Source: Streptomyces cacaoi (lineage in GTDB: Bacteria; Actinomycetota; Actinomycetes; Streptomycetales; Streptomycetaceae). Taken from it: DNA of 43,628 nucleotides. How positions within the stretch are numbered: the first letter of the stretch is position 1; every line of letters begins with the position of its first letter. The notes under the pieces were generated by a model, which saw nothing but the letters and a program-made list of their open reading frames with translations, did not search any database and was not told the DNA's origin. The stretch covers positions 1-43,628 of the forward strand of contig NZ_BJMM01000049.1 of assembly GCF_006539165.1 (NCBI RefSeq), given 5' to 3'. This document shows positions 18,786-26,560 of this stretch, piece after piece. Position numbers and translations under genes: made by a program.

Positions 18786-18850
18786 GTTCCCCGGGCGTTC
18801 CCCGGCGTTTCCCCGGCGTTTCCCCGGCGTTTCCCGGGCGCTTCCCCGGT
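18786..18850 (+). repeat. 11-bp tandem repeat, about five copies
   Basis: The unit TTTCCCCGGCG recurs with small changes, three copies being near-perfect (18797-18831). It lies between the glycine riboswitch and the divergent P-loop gene and may be a replication-slippage product. The rest of 18711-18960 includes TTGACA at 18906-18911, a possible -35 for the P-loop gene, without a clear -10 box. Confidence 0.75.
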
Positions 18851-18960
18851 GCCTCCCCGTCCGGACCGGCCCGTTCCCGCTGTTCTTGCCGTGGATTACC
18901 TTTTCTTGACACTCTGCCTTCAGCGGCGGTCCTGCCCGTCGCCCAGGGGAGGGGTGGTCT

Positions 18961-20355
18961 GTGGTCGGTTCACCGGGTGGCGACGCGGCCGTGCCGCCGG
19001 CGGCGTCCTGCGCTTCCCCCGTCACGTCCGCCGTGTCCACCTCCCTGACGCCACCCCTGACACCACCTCTGCCACCGCCTCTGGCGCCGCCCCCGTGCGC
19101 GTCCGCCGCACCCGCCGCGTCGGCCGTCTCCGCCTCGGCCGTTCCCGAGCTGTCCGCCTCGGGGGTGCCCGGGAAGGGGACGGTGGTGAGCGGCGCCGTC
19201 GTCGTGCCGCCCGCGTACGAGGACGTACCTGCGCGAACGTCCGCCGCACGCCGGGGAACCGCCGGCAGCCGCACCCGCACGGACACCGGAGCTGACGACA
19301 CCGAGCCCGACACCGAGCCCGACACCGAGCCCGGCGCCGAGCGCGACGCAGAACCCGACGCCGAACCCACGGGTGAGAGGGCCGCAGGGGACGGCGCAGG
19401 GGGTGCAGAGGACCTCGTCGGCTCCGGGGACCCAGGGGAGGCCGGGCACCCCGGGGACATCGGGCACTCCGGGCGGTCCGGACGCTCCGCACACCCCGGA
19501 CGCCCCGGGCAGCCCGGGTACTCCGAGGGCTCCGGCCGCTCCGGGAACGCCGGGCGGTCAGCGGGCTCCGGAACCGTCGCCGGGGAGGCCGCCGGGGAAG
19601 TCGCCGGGGAGGCCGCCGGGCAGGGAGCCGCGGCGCCGCTGCCGGGCGGGCTACCGGCGGTGCGCGATCTGCGCGGTGGGCCGCCGCCCCGCGTGATCGG
19701 CTACCCGGCCGGTGACGTCCTCGTCGTCTCCGGGCTGCCCGGCGGCGGCAAGTCCACCCTCATCCGGCAGACCGTGGCGGCGCCGGCGCTGCGGATCGAC
19801 TCGCAGGACAGCCGGGAGCGGTGGGAGCGCCGGCTGCCCGCCTGGCTGCCGTACGCCGTCTACCGGCCGTGGGTCCGGCTCGCGCACTACGCCGGGCTGC
19901 GCCGCGCGCTCGCCTCGGGTCGCGCCGTCGTCGTGCACGACTGCGGAACCCAGTCCTGGGTGCGCGGCTGGCTGGCCCGGGACGCCCGGAGCCGGGGCCG
20001 CGGTCTGCATCTGCTGCTGCTCGACGTCCAGCCCGCCGAGGCGCTCGCGGGGCAGGCGGCCCGGGGCAGGGGCGTGTCCGGGTTCGCCTTCCGGCGGCAT
20101 CTGCGCTCCGTCGGGCGGCTGCGCGCACGGGCGGAGGACGGCCGGCTCCCACGCGGCTTCACCTCGGCCGTCCTGCTGGACCGTGCGGCGGCCCGCTCCC
20201 TGCGTGCCCTCACCTTCGGTGGGCGGCCGGGGCCGCACGCCGCACGCGGGGCCGTGGTCCCGCCGCCGATGCGGGCCGAGGCGGTGCGGCCCGTCGCGGC
20301 CGACGGTGCGGCCGACGGTCCGGGCGAGGCGGCGGCCGGGTCCCGGCCGGGCTGA
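18961..20355 (+). CDS. P-loop ATP/GTP-binding protein with collagen-like N-terminal region
   Basis: The C-terminal 220 residues form a small P-loop kinase/NTPase domain: Walker A GLPGGGKST at 258-266, an Asp-containing strand (VVVHDCGTQSWVR), and an Arg-rich region with GFAFRRHLRSVGRLRARAEDG, as in zeta-toxin/kinase-like AAA proteins. I recall such ATP/GTP-binding proteins here in Streptomyces; the substrate is unknown. The first 240 residues are low complexity: Ala/Pro/Ser-rich, then DTEPDTEPDTEP-type acidic repeats (about 112-138), then about 16 nearly uninterrupted Gly-X-Y triplets (about 157-205) resembling collagen. The GTG at 18961 follows GGGGAGG. Third-position GC is near 100% through the repeats, supporting this frame, but the true start could lie further in. 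Confidence 0.7.
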   Translation: MVGSPGGDAAVPPAASCASPVTSAVSTSLTPPLTPPLPPPLAPPPCASAAPAASAVSASAVPELSASGVPGKGTVVSGAVVVPPAYEDVPARTSAARRGTAGSRTRTDTGADDTEPDTEPDTEPGAERDAEPDAEPTGERAAGDGAGGAEDLVGSGDPGEAGHPGDIGHSGRSGRSAHPGRPGQPGYSEGSGRSGNAGRSAGSGTVAGEAAGEVAGEAAGQGAAAPLPGGLPAVRDLRGGPPPRVIGYPAGDVLVVSGLPGGGKSTLIRQTVAAPALRIDSQDSRERWERRLPAWLPYAVYRPWVRLAHYAGLRRALASGRAVVVHDCGTQSWVRGWLARDARSRGRGLHLLLLDVQPAEALAGQAARGRGVSGFAFRRHLRSVGRLRARAEDGRLPRGFTSAVLLDRAAARSLRALTFGGRPGPHAARGAVVPPPMRAEAVRPVAADGAADGPGEAAAGSRPG

Positions 20356-20422
20356 GCCGCCGGGCACGGCCGAGGGCGCCGGGCGGGCCGGGGCGGTACG
20401 GGAGCCCGTCGCCGCGCCCCGG

Positions 20423-21013
20423 TCACCGCCCTGTCGCCGAGGGCAGTTTCGGCAGGCCCTTGAGGTCGGGTGCCGGGAGCTTTCCGCTCATCAGGGCGGC
20501 GGCCATGAGGTTGCTGCCGCCGGTGACCGCGCGGCCCGCAGCAGCGTCCCGCCCGGCGACGTCGCCCCGCACGGCGGCCCGCAGCAGTGCGTCGACCCGG
20601 TCGCGCAGATCGCGGGCGGCCTGCGCGGCCATGGTCTGCGGCGGTGTGCCGGCGGAGCCGGGCCGGGTGGCGGTCAGCGGTGCCACGGCGCGGGCCATGG
20701 CGGTGCTGTGGTGTTCGGCCCGCTGCGGGGTGAGCTTCCGGCTCTGGAGCCCGCCGACCTCGGTCAGCAGGCGGGTGAGCTGATCGACGGGCTTGACCAC
20801 GCCCTTGAGGACACGGTTGTGCCGGGCGACCCGCGCGCCCGCGGAGGCGGCGTCGGCCTGTGCCACGGGCAGCGCCCGGTGGCCCGGTCCGCGGTGGGTG
20901 GCATCGCCTCGGTCGGCGGGCGCGCTCGCGCCCGCGGCGCCCGCGGCGCCGAGCCCGAGGGAGGCCGCGAGGGAGCAGGTGACGGCGGTGGCGGTGATCC
21001 TGTTCACGCGCAT
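20423..21013 (-). CDS. Small secreted protein of unknown function
   Basis: The 196-residue product starts MRVNRITATAVTCSLAASLGLGAAGAAGASAPA, a clear Sec signal peptide with cleavage after the ASA region (about residue 31). The mature part is helical and Ala/Arg/Leu-rich (NRVLKGVVKPVDQLTRLLTEVGGLQSRKLTPQRAEHHS, RDLRDRVDALLRAAVRGD), with no cysteines after the signal and no known motif. The ATG at 21013 has a strong GGAGGAAG ribosome binding site; the longer in-frame ORF to 21154 is not supported. It is divergent from the first sseB gene and convergent with the P-loop gene. Similar small secreted proteins are common in Streptomyces. Confidence 0.75.
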   Translation of the reverse strand: MRVNRITATAVTCSLAASLGLGAAGAAGASAPADRGDATHRGPGHRALPVAQADAASAGARVARHNRVLKGVVKPVDQLTRLLTEVGGLQSRKLTPQRAEHHSTAMARAVAPLTATRPGSAGTPPQTMAAQAARDLRDRVDALLRAAVRGDVAGRDAAAGRAVTGGSNLMAAALMSGKLPAPDLKGLPKLPSATGR

Positions 21014-21169
21014 GTGTGGTCTTCCTCCAGTGATGCGCCGGTACGGCCAGGAGTGCGCCGTTCGGCACGAAAGGGGACGTGCACCACTTTTCGGGCGGCC
21101 CGGGTGGGTCGCAACCGGAGCGTCGCCGTACGTGTTCCCCCGGGGAGTCGGCACTTCGTGCGACGTGGA

Positions 21170-21175
21170 TAGGCT
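21170..21175 (+). promoter_or_regulatory. -10 box TAGGCT for a leaderless sseB transcript
   Basis: TAGGCT ends 7 nt before the ATG at 21183, and there is no ribosome binding site between. This spacing is diagnostic of leaderless initiation in Streptomyces. Confidence 0.6.
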
Positions 21176-21182
21176 TGCCTGT

Positions 21183-21965
21183 ATGACAGTTCCGCCGCAG
21201 CCACAGCACTTCGGGCCGGGTCACGGGGGCGGCTGGCCGGGCAACGAGCTGGAGGAGGCGCTGTCCGCCTCGGTGCACGCCCCCCACGCCGGCGCCCGGC
21301 TGCTGGAGGTCCTCGCACGCAGCAGCGTCTGGGTTCCGCTGCCCGAGGGCGGCAGCCCGCAGAGCCGCGAACTCGACCTGCCCACCGTGGAGTTGGACGG
21401 CGCCGCCTTCGTGCCCGTCTTCAGCTCCGAGGAGCAGTTCCTCCAGGTGGCCGGCGCGCACATGTCCTTCACCGTCGCGCCCGCCCGGGAGTTCGCCCGC
21501 GGGCTGCCGCCGCAGGTGGGGCTCGCCGTCAACCCCGAGGGGACGGTGGGCATGCCGCTGCCGCCCGAGGCGGTGGCCGAGCTGTGCCGCAACACCCCGG
21601 CGGAGGCCGGGATCGCGGGGGTGGCGCGCGGTGCGCGGGTCCGCCTCTTCGAACCGGACTGGCAGGACGACCCGGTCGACTTCCTGGCCGCGGCCTCCCG
21701 GGAGTTCGCGGCTCTCGGCCGGGTCCGTACGGCGCGGCGCGCCCTGGCGAGCACGGAGGGCGACGAGCCGGCGCTCTTCGTCGGCCTCGAACTCGACCTG
21801 CTCGACCCCGAGTCGCGGCAGGCGGCACACGAGGCCCTCGCCCGCGCCCTGGACGGCGCCGAGGTGCGCTGGCCCGTCCAGATGGTGCTGCTCGACGCGG
21901 CGCAGGACGCGGTGGTCGACTGGATGCGGCAGTGCGTCCGGCCGTTCTACACGCGCGAGGGATGA
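21183..21965 (+). CDS. SseB-family (enhanced serine sensitivity) protein, copy 1
   Basis: The 260-residue protein has the SseB N-terminal pattern: NELEEALSASVHAPHAGARLLEVLARSSVWVPLPEG, then FVPVFSSEEQFLQVAG and the MSFTVAPAREFARGLPPQVGLAVNPEGTVGMPLPPEAVAEL segment. Its C-terminal half (VRTARRALASTEGDEPALFVGLELDLLDP...) matches the SseB C-terminal domain. In E. coli extra SseB makes cells serine-sensitive; the mechanism is unsettled. It lies only a few genes from the glycine/serine operon, suggestive but not proof of a link. A second paralogue follows. Confidence 0.85.
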   Translation: MTVPPQPQHFGPGHGGGWPGNELEEALSASVHAPHAGARLLEVLARSSVWVPLPEGGSPQSRELDLPTVELDGAAFVPVFSSEEQFLQVAGAHMSFTVAPAREFARGLPPQVGLAVNPEGTVGMPLPPEAVAELCRNTPAEAGIAGVARGARVRLFEPDWQDDPVDFLAAASREFAALGRVRTARRALASTEGDEPALFVGLELDLLDPESRQAAHEALARALDGAEVRWPVQMVLLDAAQDAVVDWMRQCVRPFYTREG

Positions 21966-22030
21966 GCGTGCGGGAAGGCCGCGCGTGAGGTGAGCGTGCG
22001 GGGCTGTTCGGTGTGGGGTTCCGTACGGGG

Positions 22031-22070
22031 GCCTCGCGTGCGGGGCCTCGCGTGCGGGAGGTGGCGTGCG
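22031..22070 (+). repeat. 14-bp direct repeat between the two sseB genes
   Basis: GCCTCGCGTGCGGG occurs at 22031-22044 and again at 22045-22058, followed by a decayed GTGGCGTGCGG. The surrounding gap 21966-22297 also contains GTGAGCGTGCGGG-type variants and no gene that I can support. Confidence 0.7.
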
Positions 22071-22297
22071 GTGAGCCCCCGGGCACGGCCGGGCAAGAGA
22101 CGGTCAGCGGATGGCGGGTGAGTAGGCGTACCGATGTCCCGCTCGGCTCGTAAGCTGGTTGGATGACGTGCGGGGGCGTCCAGGCGTGCCCCGGGGCGGA
22201 TGAGCGGCGGGTGGGCGGCCGGCGGGCGCGGGGAGCGGCGCGGCCGGCGCGGTGCCGCCGCGGTACTGGCGGCGATGGCAAGGGAAGGGCGGCCCAG

Positions 22298-23089
22298 GTG
22301 AGTGCGGGTGAGAGCGTCGAGCAGCTCCTGCGGCAGGTGACGCCGGACCGGCACGGCACCTTCGAGGCGTACGACGCGTACGAGGCCCTTCTGCACGCGC
22401 TGGCGTCGAGCCGGCTGTGGATGCTGCTGTGGAACGGCCGGGCGGGGGCGCCGGACGCCCAGTACGGCAACATGGAGGTGGCCGGGTACGGCTACGCGCC
22501 GTGTGTGACCTCGGCGCAGGAGCTGGCGGCCTCCGGCTGGAACCGGGCCCACGAGGTGGTCGCCGGGCGGGACATCGCCTCGGCACTCTTCCCGGACCGC
22601 TGGGGCATCTGGCTCAATCCGCATGCGCCGGGCGGCGGTCTGGGGGTGCCGTGGCTGGATCTGCGGCGGATCGCCATCGGCCTCGACCTGCTGCCCGCCG
22701 GCCCGCTGCGGATCGGTGAACCCACCCTGGACATCCCGCAGTTCTACGCGCTGCTCGTGCAGAACGCGCACCACACGCCGGCGGTCAGGTCGCTGCGGCG
22801 GGCCTGGGTGCAGCCGGCGACGGGGGTGCCGTATCTGGCCATCGGGCTGGAGCTGTACGACAACGGCCCGGGCTCGGTGGAGGCGGCCCGGCAGATGATG
22901 GCGCAGTCGGTGGCGGCCGTGCCCGAGGGGCTGCCGGTCTCCAGCGTCGCCATGGCGGACGATCACGACCCGGTGGCCATGTGGCTGCGCCGCCAGTCCC
23001 GCCCCTTCTTCGACCGGGACGCCCACGCCGGAGTGCCCCAGGGCGTACCGGCCCCCGGATACGGCTACGGCTACCCGCGCGCGTTCTGA
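22298..23089 (+). CDS. SseB-family protein, copy 2
   Basis: This 263-residue protein shares the family layout: EAYDAYEALLHALASSRLWMLLWNGRAGAPDAQYGNMEV, then RWGIWLNPHAPGGGLGVPWLDLRRIAIGLDLLPAGPLRIGEPTLDIPQFYALL, and a C-terminal SseB domain with VPYLAIGLELYDNGPGSVEAARQMMAQSVAAVPEGLP. GTG at 22298, preceded by AGGGAAGGG, is preferred. The in-frame ATG at 22163 would add 45 Arg/Gly-rich residues. However, that ATG has TAAGCT 6 nt upstream (22151-22156), so a leaderless longer form cannot be excluded. The very C-terminus is Gly/Tyr-rich (GYGYGYPRAF). Confidence 0.82.
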   Translation: MSAGESVEQLLRQVTPDRHGTFEAYDAYEALLHALASSRLWMLLWNGRAGAPDAQYGNMEVAGYGYAPCVTSAQELAASGWNRAHEVVAGRDIASALFPDRWGIWLNPHAPGGGLGVPWLDLRRIAIGLDLLPAGPLRIGEPTLDIPQFYALLVQNAHHTPAVRSLRRAWVQPATGVPYLAIGLELYDNGPGSVEAARQMMAQSVAAVPEGLPVSSVAMADDHDPVAMWLRRQSRPFFDRDAHAGVPQGVPAPGYGYGYPRAF

Positions 23090-23522
23090 ACGGGCGGCGC
23101 GCACCGGCCGGTTGAGCGCCCGGACGGGCGGTCGCCCATCACCCTCGTGAACTCCGCCGTCCCCTGCGGAAGCCGTCGCCGCGACCGGGTACGGGAGCGC
23201 TCCCAGAGCTGTTCCCGTCCGCTTGCGACCGGCTTCGCGCGGACGCCGGCGGAACGCGCCGCAGACAAGTCCAGAACTGGACATACCCCCTGATCAGACA
23301 CCGCTCAACGTCAACTCCCGTCCGCATAACGGAACATGACGCGTCACATCACAGTTGCGCATCCTTTCCCGGGGAAGTCTGGCGGGTGATCGTGAACACA
23401 TTGAAGACTCCCGGGCCATGAGGCCGCTCGGCCGCATGTACGAACTGCCTGTGTGAGAGTCGACCGCTACCGCGGTGTGCGTGGACTGGTCAACTGCCGG
23501 TCGAGAAGGGGTTCCTACCACG
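23090..23522 (+). promoter_or_regulatory. Control region of the peptide ABC operon
   Basis: This 433-bp gap has no supported gene. Its middle part (about 23285-23380) is AT-richer than the surroundings, as expected for a promoter. It includes a perfect 10-bp palindrome TGACGCGTCA at 23337-23346 and CACAGTTGCGCATCC downstream. No standard -35/-10 pair is convincing. The operon's ribosome binding site is GAGAAGGGG just before 23523. Confidence 0.4.
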
Positions 23523-24521
23523 ATGACGGCACCACTGCACGAGGAGTCGACCGCGAAATCCGCGGTCGCCGAGCCAGCCCCCAGCGGTGCTGAGAAGAAG
23601 ATCGAGGGGCGCTCCCTCGGGCGCATCGCGTGGGACCGGCTCAAGCGTGACAAGGTGGCGCTGATCGGTGGTGCCGTCGTGCTGCTGCTGGTCCTGGTCG
23701 CGATCTTCGCGCCCGCGATCACCGCACTGACCGGCCAGATGCCGAACCAGCGTCACGAGGACCTGATCGACCCGCTGTTCAGCACCCCGAAGGGCGCGCT
23801 CGGCGGCATCTCCGGCGAGCACCTGCTCGGTGTCGAACCCGTCAGCGGCCGCGACATCTTCGCCCGCATCCTGTACGGGGCCCGGGTCTCGATCCTGGTC
23901 GGCTTCCTGTCCGCCATCGTCGCCGTCATCATCGGCACCATCCTGGGCACCCTCGCCGGCTACTTCGGCGGCTGGCTGGACGCGCTGATCAGCCGTGTGA
24001 TGGACATGCTGCTCGCCTTCCCCCAGCTGCTGTTCATCATCTCGCTCATCTCCGTGATGCCGAACAGCCTGCTCGGCCTGACCGGTACCGGCGTCCGGCT
24101 GCTCGTGATGATCCTCGTCATCGGCTTCTTCGGCTGGCCCTACATCGGCCGCATCGTGCGCGGCCAGGTGCTCTCGCTCCGCGAACGCGAGTACATCGAG
24201 GCCGCCCGCAGCCTCGGGGCGGGCCGCCGCTACATCCTCAGCAAGGAGCTGCTGCCGAACCTGGTCGCGCCGATCACCGTCTACATGACGCTGATGATCC
24301 CGACCAACATCCTCACGGAGGCCGCGCTCAGCTTCCTCGGCGTGGGGGTGAAGCCGCCCACCGCCTCCTGGGGCGCGATGCTGTCCGACGCCGTGCAGTA
24401 CTACGAGTCCGACCCGATGTACATGATCATCCCCGGTGTCGCGATCTTCATCACCGTCCTGGCGTTCAACCTCTTCGGCGACGGCGTGCGTGACGCACTC
24501 GATCCCAAGGGGACGCGGTGA
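23523..24521 (+). CDS. Peptide ABC transporter permease (DppC/OppC type)
   Basis: The 332-residue inner-membrane protein has an N-terminal soluble stretch, a first helix at about 45-65 (VALIGGAVVLLLVLVAIFAPAI), a periplasmic segment and five more helices. The EAA loop, which docks on the ATPases, reads EYIEAARSLGAGRRYILSKELLPNLVAPI. This is the BPD_transp_1 fold with an OppC-like N-terminal domain (LGVEPVSGRDIFARILYGARVSILVG). It is the first gene of a five-gene operon that also encodes the lipoprotein, the partner permease and two ATPases. ATG at 23523 follows GAGAAGGGG, and the in-frame extension to 23475 lacks coding character. Confidence 0.93.
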   Translation: MTAPLHEESTAKSAVAEPAPSGAEKKIEGRSLGRIAWDRLKRDKVALIGGAVVLLLVLVAIFAPAITALTGQMPNQRHEDLIDPLFSTPKGALGGISGEHLLGVEPVSGRDIFARILYGARVSILVGFLSAIVAVIIGTILGTLAGYFGGWLDALISRVMDMLLAFPQLLFIISLISVMPNSLLGLTGTGVRLLVMILVIGFFGWPYIGRIVRGQVLSLREREYIEAARSLGAGRRYILSKELLPNLVAPITVYMTLMIPTNILTEAALSFLGVGVKPPTASWGAMLSDAVQYYESDPMYMIIPGVAIFITVLAFNLFGDGVRDALDPKGTR

Positions 24522-24651
24522 CCCGCCGCACGGGTGTGCCGTCCGGCTCCCTCGTCCCCGAACCCGCCCCCACCCCTCGGTTTCCCCACCATTCCCAGCC
24601 CCCCGGCCGCGCGATCGTGCGGGCCGTGACCTACACGGAGGTTGCGAGACA

Positions 24652-26403
24652 GTGAGTCCCCTACGCGCATCGAGGCGCCGGCTGGCAGCGGTTTCGACCG
24701 TCGCCGTCGCCACGCTGTTCGCCACGTCGGCGTGCGGTGGTGGCGGCGAGAGCGACAGCAAGGGCGCCGGCCTGAACGCGGGCGTGAAGAAGGTCGCCAA
24801 CGCCTCGGACAAGAAGGGCGGCACCCTGAAGTTCGTCGGGGTGCAGGACGCCCAGTCCTGGGACACCAGCCGGATGTACTACGGCTTCGAGTTCTCCTTC
24901 GCGCGCTTCTACAGCCGTCAGCTCGTCAGCTACACCCCGGCCCCCGGCCAGAAGAGCGTCGAGCTGAAGCCGGACCTGGCCAAGGACATGGCCAAGATCA
25001 GCGACGACGGCAAGACCTACGAGTACACGCTCAAGGACGGCCTGAAGTGGGAGGACGGCAAGCCGATCACCTCCCAGGACGTCAAGTACGGCATCGAGCG
25101 GCAGTGGGCGCAGAAGACGATCTCCGGCGGCCCCGTCTACGTCCGCGACGCCATCGACCCCAAGAAGAAGTACAAGGGCCCCTACGAGGAGCCCGAGGGG
25201 ATCGACGCGATCGAGACGCCGGACGACAAGACCATCATCTTCCATCTGCCCAAGCGCAACGGTGACTTCGAGCAGATGCTCGCCATGGCCACCAACTCGC
25301 CGGTGCGCAAGGACAAGGACAAGAAGTCCAAGTACGGGCTCAAGCCGTTCTCCTCCGGCCCGTACAAGTTCCAGTCGTACACGCCGAACAAGTCGCTGAC
25401 GCTGGTGCGCAACAAGCACTGGAGCCGCAAGACGGACCCGCTGCGCAAGGGGCTGCCGGACAAGGTGCAGGTCACCCTGCTCACCAACGCCGACGAGCGG
25501 GACAAGCGCCTCATCAACGGCGACGCCGACCTGGACCTCAACCAGCGCGGCATGGACTCCCAGGGCCGCACCACGGCGCTCAAGCAGCACAAGGACAACG
25601 TGGACAACCCGGAGACCGGGTTCATCTCCTACGTCGTCTTCCCGCAGAACGTGAAGCCGTTCGAGAACATCCACTGCCGCAAGGCCGTCATCTACGGCAC
25701 CGACCACAAGTCGGTGCAGACCGCGCGCGGCGGCCCGATGGCCGGCGGCAAGCTGGCGACGAACATGCTGCCGCCGTCGATCCCGGGCTACGACGAGAAG
25801 GACGACCAGTACGGCATCGCCAAGAACGGCGGCAAGGCCGATGTGGCCAAGGCCAAGGAAGAGCTGAAGAAGTGCGGTAAGCCGAACGGCTTCAAGACCC
25901 GGCTGGCCGTGCGCAACACGGACAAGGCCGATGTGAAGTCCTCCGAGGCGGTCCAGGCGTCGCTGAAGAAGATCGGCATCGACGTCGAGATCGACCAGTT
26001 CGACGGCTCGCAGGGCACCTCCATCGTCGGCAACCCCGACGTCGTGAAGAAGAAGCAGTACGGGCTCATCCTCTACGGCTGGGGCCCCGACTTCCCCAGC
26101 GGCCAGGGCTACGGCCGTGCCCTGTGGCACAGCGACGCCATCTTGGACAACGGCAACAACAACATGGGCATGATCGACGACGAGAAGATCGACAAGGGGC
26201 TCGACGAGGCCGTCGCCGAACTGGACCCGAAGAAGGCCGCGGACAAGTACGCGCAGGTCAACCACGATGTCATGGAGGGTGCGTACTACCTTCCGCTGAC
26301 CTACATGAAGGTCGTCCAGTGGCGCTCCAGCCGGCTGACGAACGTCTACGCCGCCGACGCCTACAGCGGCTGGTACGACTTCGTCAACATCGGTGTCAAG
26401 TAA
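24652..26403 (+). CDS. Peptide-binding lipoprotein (SBP_bac_5 family)
   Basis: The 583-residue protein captures oligopeptides or similar ligands outside the cell for the adjacent permeases. It begins with a lipoprotein signal whose lipobox ends TSAC (C28), then a Gly/Ser linker. The SBP_bac_5 core follows: KGGTLKFVGVQDAQSWDTSRMYYGF at the start of domain I, YEYTLKDGLKWEDGKPITSQDVKYGIERQWA (the family's most conserved stretch), and FSSGPYKFQSYTPNKSLTLVRNKHW. The GTG at 24652 has GGAGG 10 nt upstream. The 130-bp gap before it is C-rich without a gene. Lys residues are unusually frequent in the mature part. Ligand specificity cannot be read from sequence. Confidence 0.93.
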   Translation: MSPLRASRRRLAAVSTVAVATLFATSACGGGGESDSKGAGLNAGVKKVANASDKKGGTLKFVGVQDAQSWDTSRMYYGFEFSFARFYSRQLVSYTPAPGQKSVELKPDLAKDMAKISDDGKTYEYTLKDGLKWEDGKPITSQDVKYGIERQWAQKTISGGPVYVRDAIDPKKKYKGPYEEPEGIDAIETPDDKTIIFHLPKRNGDFEQMLAMATNSPVRKDKDKKSKYGLKPFSSGPYKFQSYTPNKSLTLVRNKHWSRKTDPLRKGLPDKVQVTLLTNADERDKRLINGDADLDLNQRGMDSQGRTTALKQHKDNVDNPETGFISYVVFPQNVKPFENIHCRKAVIYGTDHKSVQTARGGPMAGGKLATNMLPPSIPGYDEKDDQYGIAKNGGKADVAKAKEELKKCGKPNGFKTRLAVRNTDKADVKSSEAVQASLKKIGIDVEIDQFDGSQGTSIVGNPDVVKKKQYGLILYGWGPDFPSGQGYGRALWHSDAILDNGNNNMGMIDDEKIDKGLDEAVAELDPKKAADKYAQVNHDVMEGAYYLPLTYMKVVQWRSSRLTNVYAADAYSGWYDFVNIGVK

Positions 26404-26495
26404 CGCCGGGACCCGGCATGACCCAGTCCGCCATCGACATCACCACCTGACGGCGTCACCCGCCGCTGGCACGAAGGGCAGGTGAAGGCCGCGAC

Positions 26496-26542
26496 GGCGG
26501 CCCGGCCACACAGCTTCCGGCACAGGGAGCGGCCGGGCCGCC
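26496..26542 (+). other. Strong intra-operon stem-loop after the binding-protein gene
   Basis: GGCGGCCCGGCC (26496-26507) pairs perfectly with GGCCGGGCCGCC (26531-26542) across a 23-nt loop. It lies between the binding-protein stop and the downstream permease GTG. Such hairpins protect the upstream mRNA and reduce read-through, giving more binding protein than membrane components. Confidence 0.75.
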
Positions 26543-26560
26543 GGCGGGCGGCCGTAAGCA

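Noticed and set aside
19373..19696. Alternative collagen-like Gly-Thr-Pro frame in the P-loop gene
   Set aside because: Also Gly-X-Y-like, but its third codon positions are far less GC-rich than the chosen frame and it lacks the P-loop domain.
22163..22297. Extended N-terminus of SseB copy 2 from ATG 22163
   Set aside because: The 45 extra residues are Arg/Gly-rich and non-coding in character; GTG 22298 with a good ribosome binding site fits the family better, though a leaderless start remains possible.
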